A stretch of DNA of 64,000 nucleotides, from positions 1 to 64,000 of the forward strand of contig NZ_JANZKX010000006.1 in NCBI RefSeq assembly GCF_027257975.1, read 5' to 3'. Position 1 is the stretch's first letter. Every line of letters starts with the position of its first letter. The notes beneath the pieces were generated by a model. It was not told the DNA's origin and did not search any database. It saw nothing but the letters and a program-made list of their open reading frames with translations. The translations under genes and the position numbers were made by a program. This DNA comes from Pelomonas sp. BJYL3. GTDB lineage: Bacteria; Pseudomonadota; Gammaproteobacteria; Burkholderiales; Burkholderiaceae_C. Positions 1-9,868 of this stretch are shown here, piece after piece.

Positions 1-3000
1 GGCAAGGTGGACCGCAAGGCGCTGCCGGCGCCGGCCGATTCGGACTATGCAGCGCGGGGCTACGAGGCACCGCAGGGCGAGGTGGAGACCGCACTGGCGG
101 CCATCTGGGCCGAGCTGCTGCAGCTGGAGCGCGTGGGCCGCCACGACAACTTCTTCGAGCTCGGCGGGCATTCGCTGATGGCGGTCACGCTGGTCGAGCG
201 CATGCGCCAGGCCGGCCTGCACGCCGATGTGCGGGCCCTGTTCCTGCAGCCCACGCTGGCCCAGCTGGCCGAGGCCGTGGGAGGAGCAAGCCTGGACGTG
301 GTGGTGCCGCCCAATCTGATCCCCGAGGGCGCGACGGCCATCACGCCGCCGATGCTGACCCTGGTGCAGCTGGACCAGGCCGCCATTGACAGCGTCGTGG
401 CCGGCGTGGAAGGCGGCGCGGCCAATGTGCAGGACATCTACCCGCTGGCCCCGCTGCAGGAAGGCATCCTGTTCCATCACCTGATGGAGAAGGAGGGCGA
501 TCCCTACCTGCTGCCCAGCCTGCTGGGCTTTGCCAGCCGCGAGCGCCTGGAGCGCTTCGTGGGGGCGCTGCAGCAGGTGATAGACCGTCATGACATTCTT
601 CGCACGGGCATGGCCTGGGAAGGGCTGGAGCAGCCGGTGCAGGTGGTGCGCCGCCAGGCGAGGCTGGCGCTGGACTTCGTCGAGCTGGACCCGGCCCAGG
701 GCGATGTGGCGCAGCAGCTGCAGCAGCGCTTCGATCCGCGGCATTACCGTCTGGACGTGCGGCGCGCGCCGCTGCTGGAGGCCCATGCGGCCCAGGACCC
801 AGAGCAGGGCCGCTGGGTGCTGCTGGTGCTGGCCCACCACCTGGCGATCGATCACACGACGCTGGAGCTGCTGGTCGAGGAGGCTCAGATCATCGAGCAG
901 GGCCGCCTGGAGGCGCTGCTGGCGCCGGCACCCTTCCGCAACTTCGTGGCCCAGGCCCGCCTGGGCGTGAGCCAGGCGGAGCACGAGGCCTTCTTCCGGC
1001 GCATGCTGGGCGGCATTGACGAGCCGACCACCCCCTTCGGTCTGGGCAGGGCCGGCGCATCCGACTTCGATCTTGCCGAGCATCGCGAGGTCCTGGCCAC
1101 CCCCCTGTCGGCCCGCCTTCGAGAGCAGGCCCGGCGGCATGGCGTCAGTGCCGCCAGCCTCGTCCACCTGGCCTGGGCCCTGGTGCTGGCCCGAAGTACC
1201 GGCCGCCGCGAAGTGGTCTTCGGCACAGTGCTGTTCGGGCGCATGCACAGCGGTGATCAGGCCAGCCGGACGCTGGGCATGTTCATCAACACCCTGCCTG
1301 TGCGCATCGACATCGACGAGCTGGAAACAGGTCTGCGCCTGGCTGAGGTCCATTCCATGTTGGCGGAGCTGCTGCGCCACGAGCACGCGCCGCTGGCCCT
1401 GGCACAGCGCTGCAGCGCCGTTGACGCGCAGTCGCCGCTGTTCACCTCCTTGCTCAACTATCGCCACAGCCCGCTGCCGCAGCCGACCCCGACCGAAGAC
1501 GGGCAGGGCGCAGCGGACGAGGGCATGGAGCTGCTGGGCGCTTCCGAGCGCACCAACTATCCGCTGACCCTGGCCGTGGACGACCTGGGACAGGACTTCC
1601 TCCTGACCGCCCAGTGCCGTGAGGGCCTGGCGCCGCAGCGGGTCTGCGCCCACATGGTGGAGGCGCTGTCCGTGCTTGCACAGGCGCTGGAAACCGGTCC
1701 GGAGCTGCCTGTGGCCTGCCTGGAACCTTTGCCGGCGGCGGAGCGCGAGCAGGTCCTGCGGGCCTTCAACGCCACGGACCGCGTCTATGAAGAGGGTGAA
1801 CGCTGCCTGCACCATGGCTTCGAGGCCCAGGTGAAACGCACACCCGATGCGCCGGCCCTGAGCATGGATGGCGAGGTGCTGAGCTATGCCCAGCTGAATG
1901 CACGCGCCAACCGGCTGGCCCATCACCTGAGCGCCGCCGGCCTGGCGCCTGACGATCGCGTCGGTGTTTGCGCCCAGCGCAGCATCGACCTGGTCGTGGC
2001 CCTGTACGCCGTGCTCAAGGCCGGTGCGGCCTATGTTCCCTTCGATCCCACGCATCCGCCAGAGCGGCTGCGGCACATGCTGGAAGATGCCACGCCCGTG
2101 GTGATGCTGATGGACGATGCGGGCGAGGAAGCGCTGAGCCAGGCCGGTGCCACGGCAATCCCGGCCCTGTGTCTGCATCTGCAGCGCGATGCGGTGCAGT
2201 GGGCGCAGGCCTCGGCGGAGGATCCATTGCCGACGGCACCGGGCTCCGACCATCTGGCCTACGTCATCTTCACCTCCGGTTCAACCGGCAGGCCCAAGGG
2301 CGCGATGAACACCCACCGCGCCGTCGTCAACCGGCTCTTGTGGATGCAGCAGGCCTATGCGCTGGACGCCACAGACGTGGTCCTGCAGAAGACGCCGTTC
2401 AGCTTCGACGTCTCGGTGTGGGAGTTCTTCTGGCCGCTGATGGTGGGAGCCCGACTGGAGCTGGCACGCCCTGAGGGCCACAAGGATCCCCTGTACCTTG
2501 CCGAGCTGATCGATGACGCCGGCGTGACAACGCTGCACTTCGTGCCCTCCATGCTCCAGGTCTTCCTGGATCATGCCGAGCCCGGGCAGGGCAGGCGCCT
2601 TCGTCATGTGGTGTGCAGCGGTGAGGCCCTGCCTGCGGGGCTGGCCCGCCGTGCGCTGTCACACTGGCCGAGCGCCGGGCTGCACAACCTCTATGGCCCG
2701 ACCGAGGCGGCCGTTGACGTCAGCGCCTGGAGCTGCAGGGCCGATGACGCCCGCGCCTTCGTGCCCATTGGCAGGCCCATCGCCAATACGCGGCTCTACA
2801 TCCTGGACGCTGCCTTGCGGCCGCAGCCCTTGGGCGTGGCGGGCGAGATCCACATCGGCGGCGTGCAGGTCGGGCGCGGCTATCTGAACCGGCCCGAGCT
2901 CACCGAGGACCGCTTCATCGCCGATCCCTTCGAGGACCGCCCCGGTGCCAGGATGTACAAGACCGGGGACCTCGGCCGCTGGCTGGAGGACGGCAGCATC

Positions 3001-6000
3001 GAGTATCTCGGTCGCAATGACTTCCAGGTGAAGATCCGAGGGCTGCGCATCGAGCTGGGCGAGATCGAGGCCTGTCTGGCCGAGCTGGTGCCCGAGGTGG
3101 TGGTGCTGGCGCGTGAGGACGAACCCGGGCAACAGCGTCTGGTGGCCTACTACACCGGCGAGGCCGAGGCCGGGCAGCTGCAGGCCCATGCTGCCAGCAC
3201 CTTGCCCGCCTATATGGTGCCTTCCGCCTATGTGCGCCTGCCCGAACTGCCGCTGAATGCCAATGGCAAGCTGGACCGCAAGGCGCTGCCCGCGCCGGAC
3301 GCAGACGCCCTGCTGAGGGCCGCCTATGAAGCACCGCAAGGCGAGACCGAGATTGCCCTGGCGGCCATCTGGGCTGAACTGCTGCAACTGGATCGCGTCA
3401 GCCGCCACGACAACTTCTTCGAGCTGGGTGGCCATTCTCTGATGGCCGTCACGCTGATCGAGCGCATGCGCCGCGAGGGCCTGCACGCCGAAGTGCGGGC
3501 ACTGCTCACGGCGGCGTCGCTGGCGGATCTGGCGCGGCTCGTCGGTCGAGAAAGCAGCCAGGTGCAGGTGCCCCCGAACCTGATCCCCGACGGCGCCACG
3601 GCGATCACGCCAGAGATGCTGAGCCTGGTTGCACTCGACCAGGCCGCCATCGATCGCGTGCTGGCCGATGTCGAAGGTGGTGCGGCCAATGTGCAGGACA
3701 TCTACCCGCTGGCCCCGCTGCAGGAAGGCATCCTGTTCCATCACCTGATGCATCAGCAGGGCGATCCCTATCTGCTGCCCACGGTGCTGGGCTTCCCCGA
3801 CCGCCAGCGCCTGGACCAGTTCCTCGCTGCCTTGCAGCAGGTGATTGCACGCCATGACATCCTGCGCACCGGCATAGCCTGGCAGGGCCTTGAGCAGGCG
3901 GTGCAGGTCGTGCGGCGCCAGGCCCCGCTGAATCTGGAGATCGAAACCCTGGACGCTGGCGCCGGTCCCGGTGAGCAGCAGCTGCGCGCACGCTTCGATC
4001 CCCGACTGCACCGTATCGATGTGGCAAGGGCACCCCTGCTGCGTGCGCATGCCGCCGAGGACCCGGCCAGCGGCCGCTGGCTGCTGATGCTGCTGGCGCA
4101 TCACCTGGTGATCGACCACACCACGGTTGAGCTGCTGACCCGCGAGGCCTTCCTGATCGAACAGGGCAGGGCGGATGAGCTGCAGGCCCCTGTGCCCTTC
4201 CGCAACTTCGTCGCGCAGGCGCGGCTGGGCAGCAGCCGGCAGGCTCACGAAGAGTTCTTCACCCGCATGCTGGGTGACATCGACGAGCCCACCGCCCCCT
4301 TCGACGTGCTGGATGTCCAGGGCGATGGCAGCCAGATCGACGAACACCGCCGCCTGCTGCCGAACGCCCTGGCCACGGCCGTGCGCCAGCAGGCCCGGCG
4401 ACTGGGCGTGGGCACGGCCAGCATGATGCACCTGGCCTGGGCGCTGGTGCTGGCCCGCGTGACCGGGCGGCGCGACGTGGTCTTCGGCACCGTCCTGTTC
4501 GGACGCATGCAGGGCGGTGAGCAGGCGGACCGCGCGCTGGGCTTGTTCATCAACACCCTGCCGCTGCGCGTGAGCGTCGACGATGGGGCCCTGGTGCACA
4601 GCCTGCGCAAGGTTCACCGGGATCTCGCCCGGCTGCTGCATCACGAGCATGCTTCCCTGGCCCTGGCGCAGCGTTGCAGCCGGGTGGGGACGCTGGCGCC
4701 GCTGTTCACCTCGCTGCTCAACTACCGGCATGCGCCGGCCGAACGGAGTAGCGAGGCGGATGGCTTCGACTGGGACATCGAAGACTTCGGTGGCGAGGAG
4801 CGCAGCAACTACCCGCTGGGCGTTTCCGTCGACGACCTCGGCGATGCCCTGGCCGTCACGGTGCAGGCGCTCTCTCCCATCGACGCCGGCCGCGTGGCGG
4901 CCCTGCTGGAGCACTCGCTCTTGGCGCTGACGCAGGCGCTGGAATTGTCGCCTTCAATGGCGGTGCAGTCGCTGGACATCCTGCCCGAGCAGGAGCGCGC
5001 GTGGCTGCTGGCGCAGGGCGGCGTCGGGCGCGCGGCGCAGGACGTACCAGCGCTGTGCCTGCACGAGCGCTTCGAGCGGCAGGCACAGGCGCGGCCGCGG
5101 TCCGAGGCGGTGGTCCATGGCGAGCTGCGGCTGAGCTACGGGGAACTCAATGCGCGCGCCAACCAGCTGGCCCGACACCTGCGCGCCCTGGGCGCGGGTC
5201 CTGATCGCTTCGTGGGCGTCTGTGCCGGCCGCAGCCCGGAACTGGTGCTGGCCCAACTGGCCATCTGGAAGACGGGGGCGGCGTACCTGCCGCTGGATCC
5301 TGCCTATCCCGCCGACCGGCTGCGCTACATGCTGGAGGACAGCCGGCCCATGGTGCTGCTGTGCCAGGGTGAGGCCGCCCTGCAGACACTGGAGGCTGCA
5401 GGCTGGCAGCAGCCCGTGATCGACCTGCAGGCCGATGCCGCGGGCTGGAGCGCCGAATCCGAGGCCAACCTGAGCCGGGAAGAGATCGGCCTGCAGATGC
5501 ACCATCTGGCCTACCTCATCTACACCTCGGGTTCCACCGGGCAGCCCAAGGGCGTGATGAACGAGCATCTCGGGCTGAGCAATCTGGTGGACGCCCAGGC
5601 CGAGGCCTTCGGTGTCCGCAGCGACAGCCGCCTGCTTCAGTTCGCCTCGCCCAGCTTCGACGCCAGCATCTCCGAGCTGGCCCTCGCGCTGGCCAGCGGT
5701 GCCACGCTGTGCCTTGCCGATCCTGAGGAGATGATGCCGGGCCGGGCGCTGCTGGGCACGCTGCAGCGCCTTGCGGTCAGCCATGTGACGCTGCCGCCCT
5801 CGGCGCTCGCCGCCTGCGAGGAGGCGGGCATGCCCTTTGCAGCCCACACCCTGATCGTCGCGGGCGAGGCCATCGCGCCCAAGGCGGCCCAGGCCTGGGC
5901 CGCTCGGCTCAGGCTGATCAATGCCTACGGCCCCACGGAGACGACGGTGTGCGCCACCACGCATCACTGCCTTCCCCAGGTGCCGATGGGCAGTGCGGTG

Positions 6001-7668
6001 CCCATTGGCCGTCCCATTGCCAATGTCAGCGTCTACCTCCTGGATGCCCAGCGACGCCTGGTGCCGGCGGGCGCCACCGGGGAGATCTATATCGGAGGGA
6101 TCGGCGTGGCGCGAGGCTACCTCCATCGAGAGGACCTGACGGCGGAGCGCTTCCTGGACGATCCCTTCTGCCCCGGTGGTCGCATGTACCGCAGCGGTGA
6201 CCTCGGCCGCTGGCTTCCGGACGGGACCATCGAGTTCCTCGGTCGCAATGACCAGCAGGTCAAGGTGCGCGGCTTCCGCGTCGAACTGGGCGAGGTCGAG
6301 GCCCGGCTGGCCGGGCACGGCGCGGTACGCGAGGTCTGCGTCACCGCCCGTGCAGACAGCATGGGCGCCTTGCGACTGCTGGCCTACTACACCGCCCACG
6401 GCAGCCCTGCCGAGGCGGAGGCGGAAACCGCCGCGCTGAGGCAGCATGCAGCGGCCGCACTGCCGCACTACATGGTGCCCAGCGCCTTCGTTCGCCTGGA
6501 GGCCTTCCCGCTCACGCCGAACGGCAAGATCGACCGGCGTGCACTGCCGGCCCCGGGGGCCGAGGGCGCCAGCGCGCTCCAGCCTCCCCAGGGTGCCATG
6601 GAGCTGGCCCTGGCCAGGATCTGGGCTGATCTGCTGGAGCTGGATCAGGTCGGCCGTGACAGCCACTTCTTCGAGCTGGGCGGCCACTCGCTGCTGGCCG
6701 TGCAGCTGATGGCCAGGATCCGGGGGGAGTTGGATGTCGAGTTGCCGCTGGCTGAGCTCTATCTGCATCCGACGCTGGAGGCGTTGGCCCGGCACATGGA
6801 GAACCGCCAGCCGATGGTCGCGGCGCTGACCGCCGTCCGTGCCCAGGGCAGCCAGCGGCCGCTGTTCGTGATGCATGCCCTGGACTGCACAGGCGACTAC
6901 GCTGTCGAGCTGGCCCGCCGACTCGACCCGGACCTGCCCGTCTACGCCCTGCCGGCGCCGGGCCTGCGCGAGGGCGAGCAGCCGCTGCGCACGATTGAGG
7001 ACATGGCGCGCCACTACATCCGGGCCCTGCGCAGTGTGCAGGCGCAGGGGCCTTACCGGCTGGCCGCCTGGTCGGCGGGCGGCCAGGTGGCCTACGAGGT
7101 GGCCCGGCAGCTGATGGTGCAAGGGGAGACGGTGTCCTTCCTCGGCCTGATCGACACGCTCTACCGGGCCCATGCCATCGTGGACGCGCAGCGCCAGTGG
7201 CTGGGCGCTGGCCAGCACCCCCTGGAGCGGCGTGAGTGGGCCTTCCTGCTCGTGATGCTGCAGCACGACCTCGGCATGCCGGCCAGGGAAGTCAAGCGCT
7301 TGGCCAAGCTGGACAGCATGGACGCAGTGCTGGCCAAGCTGGTCGAGGATGAAGGGCTGCCGCCTTCCACGGATCTCGCGGGCTTCAGGCGCCGGCTCTG
7401 CACGCAGAACGCCTTCGTGGAGGCTATCGAGGCCTACCAGGCCCAGGCGCTGGACCTGCGGGTGCACCTGTTCGCCGCAAGCGAATCGTTGCAAGTCCAG
7501 GCGCTGGGCTGGGACCAGCTGCTGGGAAGTCGCCTTAGCATCGTCCGTTTCAAGGCAAGCCACCAATCCATTATGAAAACTCCCGTCATCGACGAACTGA
7601 GTGCGGCACTGCAGGCAGCCCTGCACAGTGACGTCCAGTCCCGCGAGACGGTCATCGCATCATCCTGA
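1..7668 (+). CDS. Nonribosomal peptide synthetase, C-terminal modules (5' end outside window)
   Basis: The reading frame is open from base 1, so the protein starts upstream. The order seen is: end of an A domain (GKVDRKALPAP), T1 (LGGHS, Ser codon 172-174), C1 (about 430-1720), A1 (about 1800-3290), T2 (Ser codon 3436), C2 (about 3700-5000), A2 (about 5050-6560), T3 (Ser codon 6688) and a terminal thioesterase (about 6850-7640; AWSAGG, Ser codon 7072). Both C domains have HHxxxDH active sites (835-855 and 4099-4119) and the extra N-terminal HHLxxxxGD motif (475-501 and 3739-3765) of dual epimerization/condensation domains. Pocket residues in A1 read D-V-W-H-V-S-L-V-D, close to the EntF serine code. 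A2 reads D-A-S-T-I-A-A-V-C, an aromatic (Tyr/Phe) type. The TE makes this the last synthetase of the line. The product is unknown; exporter and TE genes follow downstream. Confidence 0.97.
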   Translation, partial: GKVDRKALPAPADSDYAARGYEAPQGEVETALAAIWAELLQLERVGRHDNFFELGGHSLMAVTLVERMRQAGLHADVRALFLQPTLAQLAEAVGGASLDVVVPPNLIPEGATAITPPMLTLVQLDQAAIDSVVAGVEGGAANVQDIYPLAPLQEGILFHHLMEKEGDPYLLPSLLGFASRERLERFVGALQQVIDRHDILRTGMAWEGLEQPVQVVRRQARLALDFVELDPAQGDVAQQLQQRFDPRHYRLDVRRAPLLEAHAAQDPEQGRWVLLVLAHHLAIDHTTLELLVEEAQIIEQGRLEALLAPAPFRNFVAQARLGVSQAEHEAFFRRMLGGIDEPTTPFGLGRAGASDFDLAEHREVLATPLSARLREQARRHGVSAASLVHLAWALVLARSTGRREVVFGTVLFGRMHSGDQASRTLGMFINTLPVRIDIDELETGLRLAEVHSMLAELLRHEHAPLALAQRCSAVDAQSPLFTSLLNYRHSPLPQPTPTEDGQGAADEGMELLGASERTNYPLTLAVDDLGQDFLLTAQCREGLAPQRVCAHMVEALSVLAQALETGPELPVACLEPLPAAEREQVLRAFNATDRVYEEGERCLHHGFEAQVKRTPDAPALSMDGEVLSYAQLNARANRLAHHLSAAGLAPDDRVGVCAQRSIDLVVALYAVLKAGAAYVPFDPTHPPERLRHMLEDATPVVMLMDDAGEEALSQAGATAIPALCLHLQRDAVQWAQASAEDPLPTAPGSDHLAYVIFTSGSTGRPKGAMNTHRAVVNRLLWMQQAYALDATDVVLQKTPFSFDVSVWEFFWPLMVGARLELARPEGHKDPLYLAELIDDAGVTTLHFVPSMLQVFLDHAEPGQGRRLRHVVCSGEALPAGLARRALSHWPSAGLHNLYGPTEAAVDVSAWSCRADDARAFVPIGRPIANTRLYILDAALRPQPLGVAGEIHIGGVQVGRGYLNRPELTEDRFIADPFEDRPGARMYKTGDLGRWLEDGSIEYLGRNDFQVKIRGLRIELGEIEACLAELVPEVVVLAREDEPGQQRLVAYYTGEAEAGQLQAHAASTLPAYMVPSAYVRLPELPLNANGKLDRKALPAPDADALLRAAYEAPQGETEIALAAIWAELLQLDRVSRHDNFFELGGHSLMAVTLIERMRREGLHAEVRALLTAASLADLARLVGRESSQVQVPPNLIPDGATAITPEMLSLVALDQAAIDRVLADVEGGAANVQDIYPLAPLQEGILFHHLMHQQGDPYLLPTVLGFPDRQRLDQFLAALQQVIARHDILRTGIAWQGLEQAVQVVRRQAPLNLEIETLDAGAGPGEQQLRARFDPRLHRIDVARAPLLRAHAAEDPASGRWLLMLLAHHLVIDHTTVELLTREAFLIEQGRADELQAPVPFRNFVAQARLGSSRQAHEEFFTRMLGDIDEPTAPFDVLDVQGDGSQIDEHRRLLPNALATAVRQQARRLGVGTASMMHLAWALVLARVTGRRDVVFGTVLFGRMQGGEQADRALGLFINTLPLRVSVDDGALVHSLRKVHRDLARLLHHEHASLALAQRCSRVGTLAPLFTSLLNYRHAPAERSSEADGFDWDIEDFGGEERSNYPLGVSVDDLGDALAVTVQALSPIDAGRVAALLEHSLLALTQALELSPSMAVQSLDILPEQERAWLLAQGGVGRAAQDVPALCLHERFERQAQARPRSEAVVHGELRLSYGELNARANQLARHLRALGAGPDRFVGVCAGRSPELVLAQLAIWKTGAAYLPLDPAYPADRLRYMLEDSRPMVLLCQGEAALQTLEAAGWQQPVIDLQADAAGWSAESEANLSREEIGLQMHHLAYLIYTSGSTGQPKGVMNEHLGLSNLVDAQAEAFGVRSDSRLLQFASPSFDASISELALALASGATLCLADPEEMMPGRALLGTLQRLAVSHVTLPPSALAACEEAGMPFAAHTLIVAGEAIAPKAAQAWAARLRLINAYGPTETTVCATTHHCLPQVPMGSAVPIGRPIANVSVYLLDAQRRLVPAGATGEIYIGGIGVARGYLHREDLTAERFLDDPFCPGGRMYRSGDLGRWLPDGTIEFLGRNDQQVKVRGFRVELGEVEARLAGHGAVREVCVTARADSMGALRLLAYYTAHGSPAEAEAETAALRQHAAAALPHYMVPSAFVRLEAFPLTPNGKIDRRALPAPGAEGASALQPPQGAMELALARIWADLLELDQVGRDSHFFELGGHSLLAVQLMARIRGELDVELPLAELYLHPTLEALARHMENRQPMVAALTAVRAQGSQRPLFVMHALDCTGDYAVELARRLDPDLPVYALPAPGLREGEQPLRTIEDMARHYIRALRSVQAQGPYRLAAWSAGGQVAYEVARQLMVQGETVSFLGLIDTLYRAHAIVDAQRQWLGAGQHPLERREWAFLLVMLQHDLGMPAREVKRLAKLDSMDAVLAKLVEDEGLPPSTDLAGFRRRLCTQNAFVEAIEAYQAQALDLRVHLFAASESLQVQALGWDQLLGSRLSIVRFKASHQSIMKTPVIDELSAALQAALHSDVQSRETVIASS

Positions 7669-7675
7669 AGGTCCC

Positions 7676-8449
7676 ATGAGAAAGATCAATTCATTGCATT
7701 TCATCGCCGTCGCGGCCTGTCTGATGGCCGGGGGCTCCGTCATGGCCGCTGATTCGCCGGCTGCGGCCCCGCTGGACCAGCGCTCCTATGCCGGGGTGCT
7801 CAAGGGCATCGAGGCTTTCGCCGCACACCGGGCTCTGGCGCCCAATGCCTCCCTGAGCTTCCAGCTGTATCCACGCCGGCAGGAGGCCGGGGCGGTCCGG
7901 CCGACGCTGGCCATCGTTTCCGGAGGGGCGCGGACGCCGCTGACGCTGGAGGCGGACGGCTCCTTCAAAGTGCCCGTGCGCCCCGACCTCAACGGACCGG
8001 GCGCCATGCTGCAGTCCAATCAGCCCGAGGGCAGCTTCGCCTGGCGCCCCGTGGTGCGCACACCCGGTCTGCCCGCCCATGTGAGGCGACTGGGCGATCT
8101 GCGCCTGCAGTGCCGGGTGGACCTGAACGCGGGCCTGATGGTGGTGCCGCCCAGCCGCGCCAATCAGGCCCTGATGGCATCAAACCCGGGCAGGGCCTGC
8201 GAGATGTCCCAGGCCTTCTACCCGATCTTCGCCGACCGGCCGGTGTTCGAGGTGACGCTGGTGTCCGGCAGCCGACGCCGCGTGCTGCTGACCCAGGAGT
8301 CGCTCTACGGCATGGGTGCGCCGGCCAGCCGCCTGCCGCTGCTGGACTGGCCGCATCTTCGCGACCGGGTGGTTCGCTTGCCCTTGCACGACAGCGCCTG
8401 GCCGGACGACACGCAAGTGGTCTTCGAATACCTGGAGCCGCTGCCTTGA
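7676..8449 (+). CDS. Secreted protein of unknown function, NRPS-cluster accessory
   Basis: The ATG lies 7 bases after the NRPS stop, so it is probably co-transcribed. The 257-aa product opens with a basic stretch (MRK), a hydrophobic core and an Ala-rich cleavage region near VMAADS, a typical Sec signal peptide, so it should be periplasmic or secreted. The remainder is mixed alpha/beta-like sequence with two cysteines and no motif I recognise. A longer in-frame start at 7601 lies inside the NRPS and would bury the signal peptide. A role in maturation, transport or self-protection for the peptide is inferred only from position. Confidence 0.8.
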   Translation: MRKINSLHFIAVAACLMAGGSVMAADSPAAAPLDQRSYAGVLKGIEAFAAHRALAPNASLSFQLYPRRQEAGAVRPTLAIVSGGARTPLTLEADGSFKVPVRPDLNGPGAMLQSNQPEGSFAWRPVVRTPGLPAHVRRLGDLRLQCRVDLNAGLMVVPPSRANQALMASNPGRACEMSQAFYPIFADRPVFEVTLVSGSRRRVLLTQESLYGMGAPASRLPLLDWPHLRDRVVRLPLHDSAWPDDTQVVFEYLEPLP

Positions 8450-8498
8450 GCCAGGTGCGGCCAACACCCCTACAAGCACTTTTTTTGAAATCCAATCC

Positions 8499-9419
8499 AT
8501 GAAGCAAGCATCCAACTCCCTCCTGTTCATGGCCGGCGACGCTGCCGTCCTACCTGCCCCTTCAGCCCGGTCCCGGCGCGGCTTGGGCGCGCAACTATGC
8601 TCAGCCATCGCCCTTGCGGCCCTGGCAGGCTTGGCCGGCTGCGCCTCCGAGCCCACGCGGCCGGAGTCCTCGGACGCCGGCCTGGACAGCAGCAAGGGAC
8701 GGGTCTTCACCGAGCGCAGCTATCTCCGTGCAGGCAGCCGTCTGCCGGCCGTGGTGCTGCAGGCCGGCCTGCAAGACGACAAGAGCGCCTGGAAGAGCGT
8801 GATCCCCGGGCTGTCCCAGCAGCACTTGGTGATTGCCTTCGACCGCCCGGGCCGGGCCGACACGCCCTCGACCGATGCCTCCAGGGACCCCTGCACCATT
8901 GCCAGCGAGGAGCGCCGCCTGCTCCAGGACGCCGGTGTGCCGCCGCCGTACATCCTCGTCGGCCACTCCCTGGGGGGGCTCTACCAGTATGTCTTTGCCA
9001 AGATGTATCCGGAGGACGTCGCAGGGCTGGTGCTCCTGGACCCCACCCATCCGCGTCACTGGGAAACGGTGCAGGCCGAGGCGCCCGGCGCCGCCCTGCT
9101 GATCAAGGGTGTGCGGGCCATCGCCTTCAGCAGCGCCGACCGGCGTGAGTTCGACCAGCAGACCGACTGCCTGCAGCGCATCAACACCCGACAGCCGCTG
9201 CGCCAGCCTGTGCGCCTGCTGGTGAGCGGCAAGTTCAAGATGGAGGAGCGGGGCAGCTACGAGCGCATGCTTCAGGGCCTGCGCCAGGACTGGGTGTCCA
9301 TGACGGGCGCCCGCCGCGGGGCGGAGCTCATTGCTGACTCGGGGCATTACATCCAGAAGGACAGGCCCGATACCGTGATCTCGGCGGTCCAGCAGCTCAG
9401 CGCGGAGGTTCGCAAATGA
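8499..9419 (+). CDS. Lipoprotein alpha/beta hydrolase
   Basis: The 306-aa product has an unusually long n-region, then a hydrophobic stretch ending in LAGC (about residues 46-49), a lipobox predicting an outer-membrane or periplasmic lipoprotein. The hydrolase core shows the nucleophile elbow GHSLGG (Ser near residue 156), LLDPTHP after it and a C-terminal SGHY that supplies the catalytic His. The fold is certain; the substrate is not. In an NRPS cluster it could hydrolyse or trim the peptide at the envelope or detoxify it. The stop overlaps the next ATG by 4 bases. An upstream in-frame GTG/ATG region inside the previous gene is unlikely to be used. Confidence 0.85.
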   Translation: MKQASNSLLFMAGDAAVLPAPSARSRRGLGAQLCSAIALAALAGLAGCASEPTRPESSDAGLDSSKGRVFTERSYLRAGSRLPAVVLQAGLQDDKSAWKSVIPGLSQQHLVIAFDRPGRADTPSTDASRDPCTIASEERRLLQDAGVPPPYILVGHSLGGLYQYVFAKMYPEDVAGLVLLDPTHPRHWETVQAEAPGAALLIKGVRAIAFSSADRREFDQQTDCLQRINTRQPLRQPVRLLVSGKFKMEERGSYERMLQGLRQDWVSMTGARRGAELIADSGHYIQKDRPDTVISAVQQLSAEVRK

Positions 9420-9832
9420 GGGACGCTGGCACCCAAGACCTGGCGGCGCAAGGCCGCCTGCGCGGCCCCTGGCAGGCGCTCGCACTGGCCTCCTTGCTGG
9501 CCCTGACCGGTCTGCAGGGCTGCGCGACGGCGGATCTCGGCGGCGGCCAGGCTGCCGCCCGCAAGGCGCCGGAGCAGGTGCTGGTCGTGAACAAGACAAG
9601 CCGAGCCGAACTGGTGCAGGCCATGGGGGAGGGCGACAAGGTGCGCTTTGACAGCGGCTGGGAAGCCTGGGTGTACGTCGACAAGCCAGGCGTTCCGTTG
9701 CTGGTCGGCCTGATCCCTGTGGTCGGCGAAATCTCCGACGTGATGGAGATGACGGGCACCCGGCGCGAGCTGACAGTCATCCTCGACGACAAGGGCATCG
9801 TCCGCAAGTACAAGCTGCGTGCCTCGGAGTGA
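9416..9832 (+). CDS. Small lipoprotein of unknown function
   Basis: The 138-aa product starts in an ATGA overlap with the hydrolase gene. It has a hydrophobic leader ending in LQGC (about residues 33-36), a lipobox. The mature part contains a hydrophobic PLLVGLIPVVGE segment and ends in a charged strand-rich tail (LDDKGIVRKYKL), reminiscent of small SmpA/BamE-like or other envelope lipoproteins, but the resemblance is too weak for a family call. The tight coupling suggests it acts with the lipoprotein hydrolase at the envelope. Confidence 0.8.
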   Translation: MRDAGTQDLAAQGRLRGPWQALALASLLALTGLQGCATADLGGGQAAARKAPEQVLVVNKTSRAELVQAMGEGDKVRFDSGWEAWVYVDKPGVPLLVGLIPVVGEISDVMEMTGTRRELTVILDDKGIVRKYKLRASE

Positions 9833-9868
9833 TCCCGAGGGCCACATCTTCAATTGGGAGAACACGAC

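Noticed and set aside
2659-7626. Very long minus-strand frames (751 and 890 codons) opposite the NRPS
   Set aside because: They are antisense to a clear multidomain NRPS, Gln/His/Arg-rich, with no domain pattern; long antisense frames are expected in high-GC DNA.
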